Origin: Bacteriovoracaceae bacterium
Lineage (GTDB): Bacteria > Bdellovibrionota > Bacteriovoracia > Bacteriovoracales > Bacteriovoracaceae
Length of the DNA stretch: 64,000 bases
Reading direction: 5' to 3'
Assembly: GCA_023954635.1 (NCBI GenBank)
Contig: JAGSHI010000001.1
Span: 1-64,000 of the forward strand
Position 1 is the first letter of the stretch; each line of letters begins with the position of its first letter. Under the pieces are notes generated by a model. That model saw only the letters and a list, made by a program, of their open reading frames with translations, had not been told where the DNA came from and ran no database searches. Shown here piece by piece: positions 62,196-64,000 of this stretch. A program made the position numbers and the translations under genes.

Positions 62196-62236
62196 TCATG
62201 GATGAATAAATATTTGGGCAAGGAAGTCTGAACTAA

Positions 62237-63616
62237 ATGACTGAGTTTAAAGTTGGCTTGATGGCATTAGCTACCATGGCCGCCATCGTTTTTATGTCTT
62301 TCAAAATAACATCTAACCAATCTGGTTTTGGTGATTATGTTGAATACAAAACCATCGTTAAAGATGCCTCTGGGATCTTTCCTAAAACTCCAATTAAAGT
62401 TGCTGGTATTAATGCTGGTCGAATTAAGAAAATTGAACTGATCGGAAACAACGCTTTAATTACCTTTGAAGTATTAGAGAAAGTAAAAATTTCTACTGAC
62501 TCAAAACTTCGAATCAAGACAGTAGGGTTTTTAGGAGACAAATTCTTAGAAATTCAAATAGGTAAGAGTGATAAAAGGCTAGAGTCAGGTGGAAGTATCG
62601 TGGCCCTCGAGGGAGCTGGTCTCGAAACAATTATGAAAGATGCATCTGAAGTTGTTAAAGATGTTAAAGAAATGATCTCTTCTCTTAAAAATACTTTAGC
62701 TCCTGTTGATTCAACACCTCCAATAAAGAAAATTTTAAACAACGTTGAAAAACTAACGGCCGATGCAAAAGACTTTATTGGAAAAATGAAAACAGTTGTT
62801 GTTGATAATGATAAAAGAATCAATGACATGATTGTGAACTTTGAAAAAGTTTCAAAAAATCTTGCTAAACATACTGATGATCAAAACAAAGAGTCTGCCA
62901 TCTCAGACTTAAAAAATATTTTATCAAATGCTAAAAAAGCTTCTGATGACTTAAGGCAAATTATTGCAGACATTAAGGCGGGAAAAGGAACAGTAGGTCA
63001 ATTCTTAGCTGATGACGGAATTGCTGATGAAGTTAAAGAAACTCTTTCTGGAGTTCAGAAACTAGTTAATAAAGTTGACTCAATTAGAACAGAACTTGCG
63101 GTCTTCACTGGGGCCAATACAGAATACGGTGCAGAGTCTTCAGCCCATTTAAAAATATTCCCATCACCTGAAAGGTTTTACCTACTTGGTCTAACGACTA
63201 GTGAGTTTGGTCCAGAGTCTGAGAATATAACTACGACATCCGTAAACGGTGGTGCCGAAACCATTACTATTAACAAAGAAAAGAAAAAGGACCAATGGAG
63301 ATTTGATGTTCAGTTAGGAAGAAAAATCCATAATTGGTCATTTAGGGGAGGCTTGATAGAGTCTTCTGGTGGGCTAGGACTTGATTATCATTTAGAGTCT
63401 TGGACTCAGCGCTTCAGTTTCGATATTTTTGATTATAGTGACGCTAGAGAATACGGAGTGAATTTTAGAATTAGTACACAAATTCAAATGTGGAACGTAT
63501 TATATGGAAAATTAGCAGGTGAAGACTTGTTGGAAGATAACCGAAGTGCCACCATTAGTGCCGGGCTTCGATTTAATGATGAAGACCTTAAAGGCCTGAT
63601 AGGCTTTTTCTTTTAA
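62237..63616 (+). CDS. mlaD: MlaD-type MCE protein with C-terminal beta-rich domain
   Basis: 459 aa, much longer than E. coli MlaD (183). An N-terminal membrane anchor, one MCE domain (about 30-115; VKDASGIFPKTPIKVAGINAGRI, LRIKTVGFLGDKFLEI), a long helical stretch (about 130-285) and a C-terminal beta-rich domain (from about 295) that ends in GLIGFFF, like an outer-membrane barrel segment. It may bridge the periplasm from inner-membrane MlaE/F to the outer membrane, replacing separate shuttle proteins. Start 41 bases after mlaF. Confidence 0.93.
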   Translation: MTEFKVGLMALATMAAIVFMSFKITSNQSGFGDYVEYKTIVKDASGIFPKTPIKVAGINAGRIKKIELIGNNALITFEVLEKVKISTDSKLRIKTVGFLGDKFLEIQIGKSDKRLESGGSIVALEGAGLETIMKDASEVVKDVKEMISSLKNTLAPVDSTPPIKKILNNVEKLTADAKDFIGKMKTVVVDNDKRINDMIVNFEKVSKNLAKHTDDQNKESAISDLKNILSNAKKASDDLRQIIADIKAGKGTVGQFLADDGIADEVKETLSGVQKLVNKVDSIRTELAVFTGANTEYGAESSAHLKIFPSPERFYLLGLTTSEFGPESENITTTSVNGGAETITINKEKKKDQWRFDVQLGRKIHNWSFRGGLIESSGGLGLDYHLESWTQRFSFDIFDYSDAREYGVNFRISTQIQMWNVLYGKLAGEDLLEDNRSATISAGLRFNDEDLKGLIGFFF

Positions 63617-63621
63617 AGATT

Positions 63622-64000
63622 ATGAGCGAAGAAAACGAAAAAATTTGGCTAATAAGAACTAGGAATAAACAAATTCTAGGTCCAGTTAGTAAAAAGAAAA
63701 TTCTAGAGTTCGTAGAGAGAAACTCTCTTCAGCCAAACGATGAGATTAGTCGTGGTAATGGTTATTGGTTTCTTATAAAAGAACAGGATCTTCTAGATAA
63801 ATATGTTTTTGGAGATGTTCCTCAAGAATTTAATCCAATTACAGAGGCTCCTTCAGTTGTCGTAACTCAAGACAAGCCTGGAAATACTTCTTCTTTTAAT
63901 CCTTCAAAACCAAATCTTGGAAGAAGAAAGGCCGATACAAATGAAAAAATTCCAGAGTCTGGAGAATTAGATTATCCAAAAGTGGATGATGGTTCAACTC
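63622..64000 (+). CDS. GYF_2-like N-terminal domain protein, cut by window end
   Basis: The ATG at 63622 opens a frame with no stop up to the window edge (126 codons). The first 55 residues (IWLIRTRNKQILGPVSKKKILEF, then NGYWFLIKE) resemble the GYF_2/DUF4339 domain that begins with a W and ILGP motif. A Pro/Ser/Asn-rich linker follows. It begins five bases after mlaD, so probably belongs to the mla operon. Confidence 0.65.
   Translation, partial: MSEENEKIWLIRTRNKQILGPVSKKKILEFVERNSLQPNDEISRGNGYWFLIKEQDLLDKYVFGDVPQEFNPITEAPSVVVTQDKPGNTSSFNPSKPNLGRRKADTNEKIPESGELDYPKVDDGST

Noticed and set aside
1-64000. CRISPR array, transposon, integrase or phage genes
   Set aside because: No regularly spaced direct repeats, no transposase or integrase motifs and no phage structural genes were seen on either strand.

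Overview
The window is AT-rich, densely coded DNA from a Gram-negative bacterium. No rRNA, CRISPR array, transposon or phage gene was seen. The base composition, the many secreted proteins without a recognisable family, the secreted phospholipase D-like proteins and nuclease, and the style of the envelope genes suggest a predatory member of the Bdellovibrionota, most like the Bacteriovoracaceae/Halobacteriovorax group. That placement is inferred from gene content only; no phylogenetic marker was compared.

Layout. 1-16 kb: a secretome-rich block with a double pseudo-receiver-like protein, a phospholipase D-family protein, a small periplasmic protein, two giant secreted proteins (1560 and about 1412 aa), a 322-aa secreted protein and a secreted DNase I-fold phosphatase/nuclease. 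16-20 kb: YqeY, a secreted protein, a LysR regulator, a membrane-anchored left-handed beta-helix protein and HemN. 20.2-25.7 kb: a membrane-anchored LuxR-type regulator divergent from a four-gene, translationally coupled operon of a type III polyketide synthase, an RND/MMPL exporter, a FAD-dependent reductase and a YceI lipid-binding protein; this looks like a compact polyketide-lipid pathway. 25.7-31.9 kb: an outer-membrane barrel, an anchored Cys-rich protein, an orphan CpaF-like ATPase preceded by a very good lux-box-like dyad, a small LuxR-type regulator coupled to an LD-carboxypeptidase, a TraB-like protein and signal peptidase I. 32-40 kb: a BASS transporter, a small Cys-rich secreted peptide behind a sigma-54-like element, a LolA-like/FtsX/FtsX/LolD-like/outer-membrane-barrel operon, and a metallophosphoesterase with membrane segments set inside its catalytic fold. 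40-49.6 kb: tRNA-Asp, TauE and SO_0444-type transporters, an SDR, a lipoprotein, a second phospholipase D-like protein with an anchored partner, peptide deformylase, and a phosphatase/GreB/DUF6165 run. 49.6-57.2 kb (minus strand): nrdR-nusB, glyA and the fatty-acid operon rpmF-fabH-fabD-fabG-acpP-fabF, punctuated by two strong hairpin terminators. 57.4-64 kb (plus strand): shikimate kinase, a pseudo-receiver-like protein, alanine racemase and an MlaE-MlaF-MlaD phospholipid transport operon whose MlaD carries a C-terminal beta-rich, outer-membrane-like domain; the last gene is cut by the window edge.

A common theme is envelope work: fatty-acid synthesis, lipid transport (Mla, Lol-like, RND/YceI), peptidoglycan handling (alanine racemase, LD-carboxypeptidase) and secreted phosphodiesterases. 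The most promising undescribed systems are the type III PKS-RND-reductase-YceI operon with its divergent regulator and 12-bp palindrome, and the lux-box-controlled CpaF-like ATPase next to a LuxR-type protein that lacks an autoinducer-binding domain.
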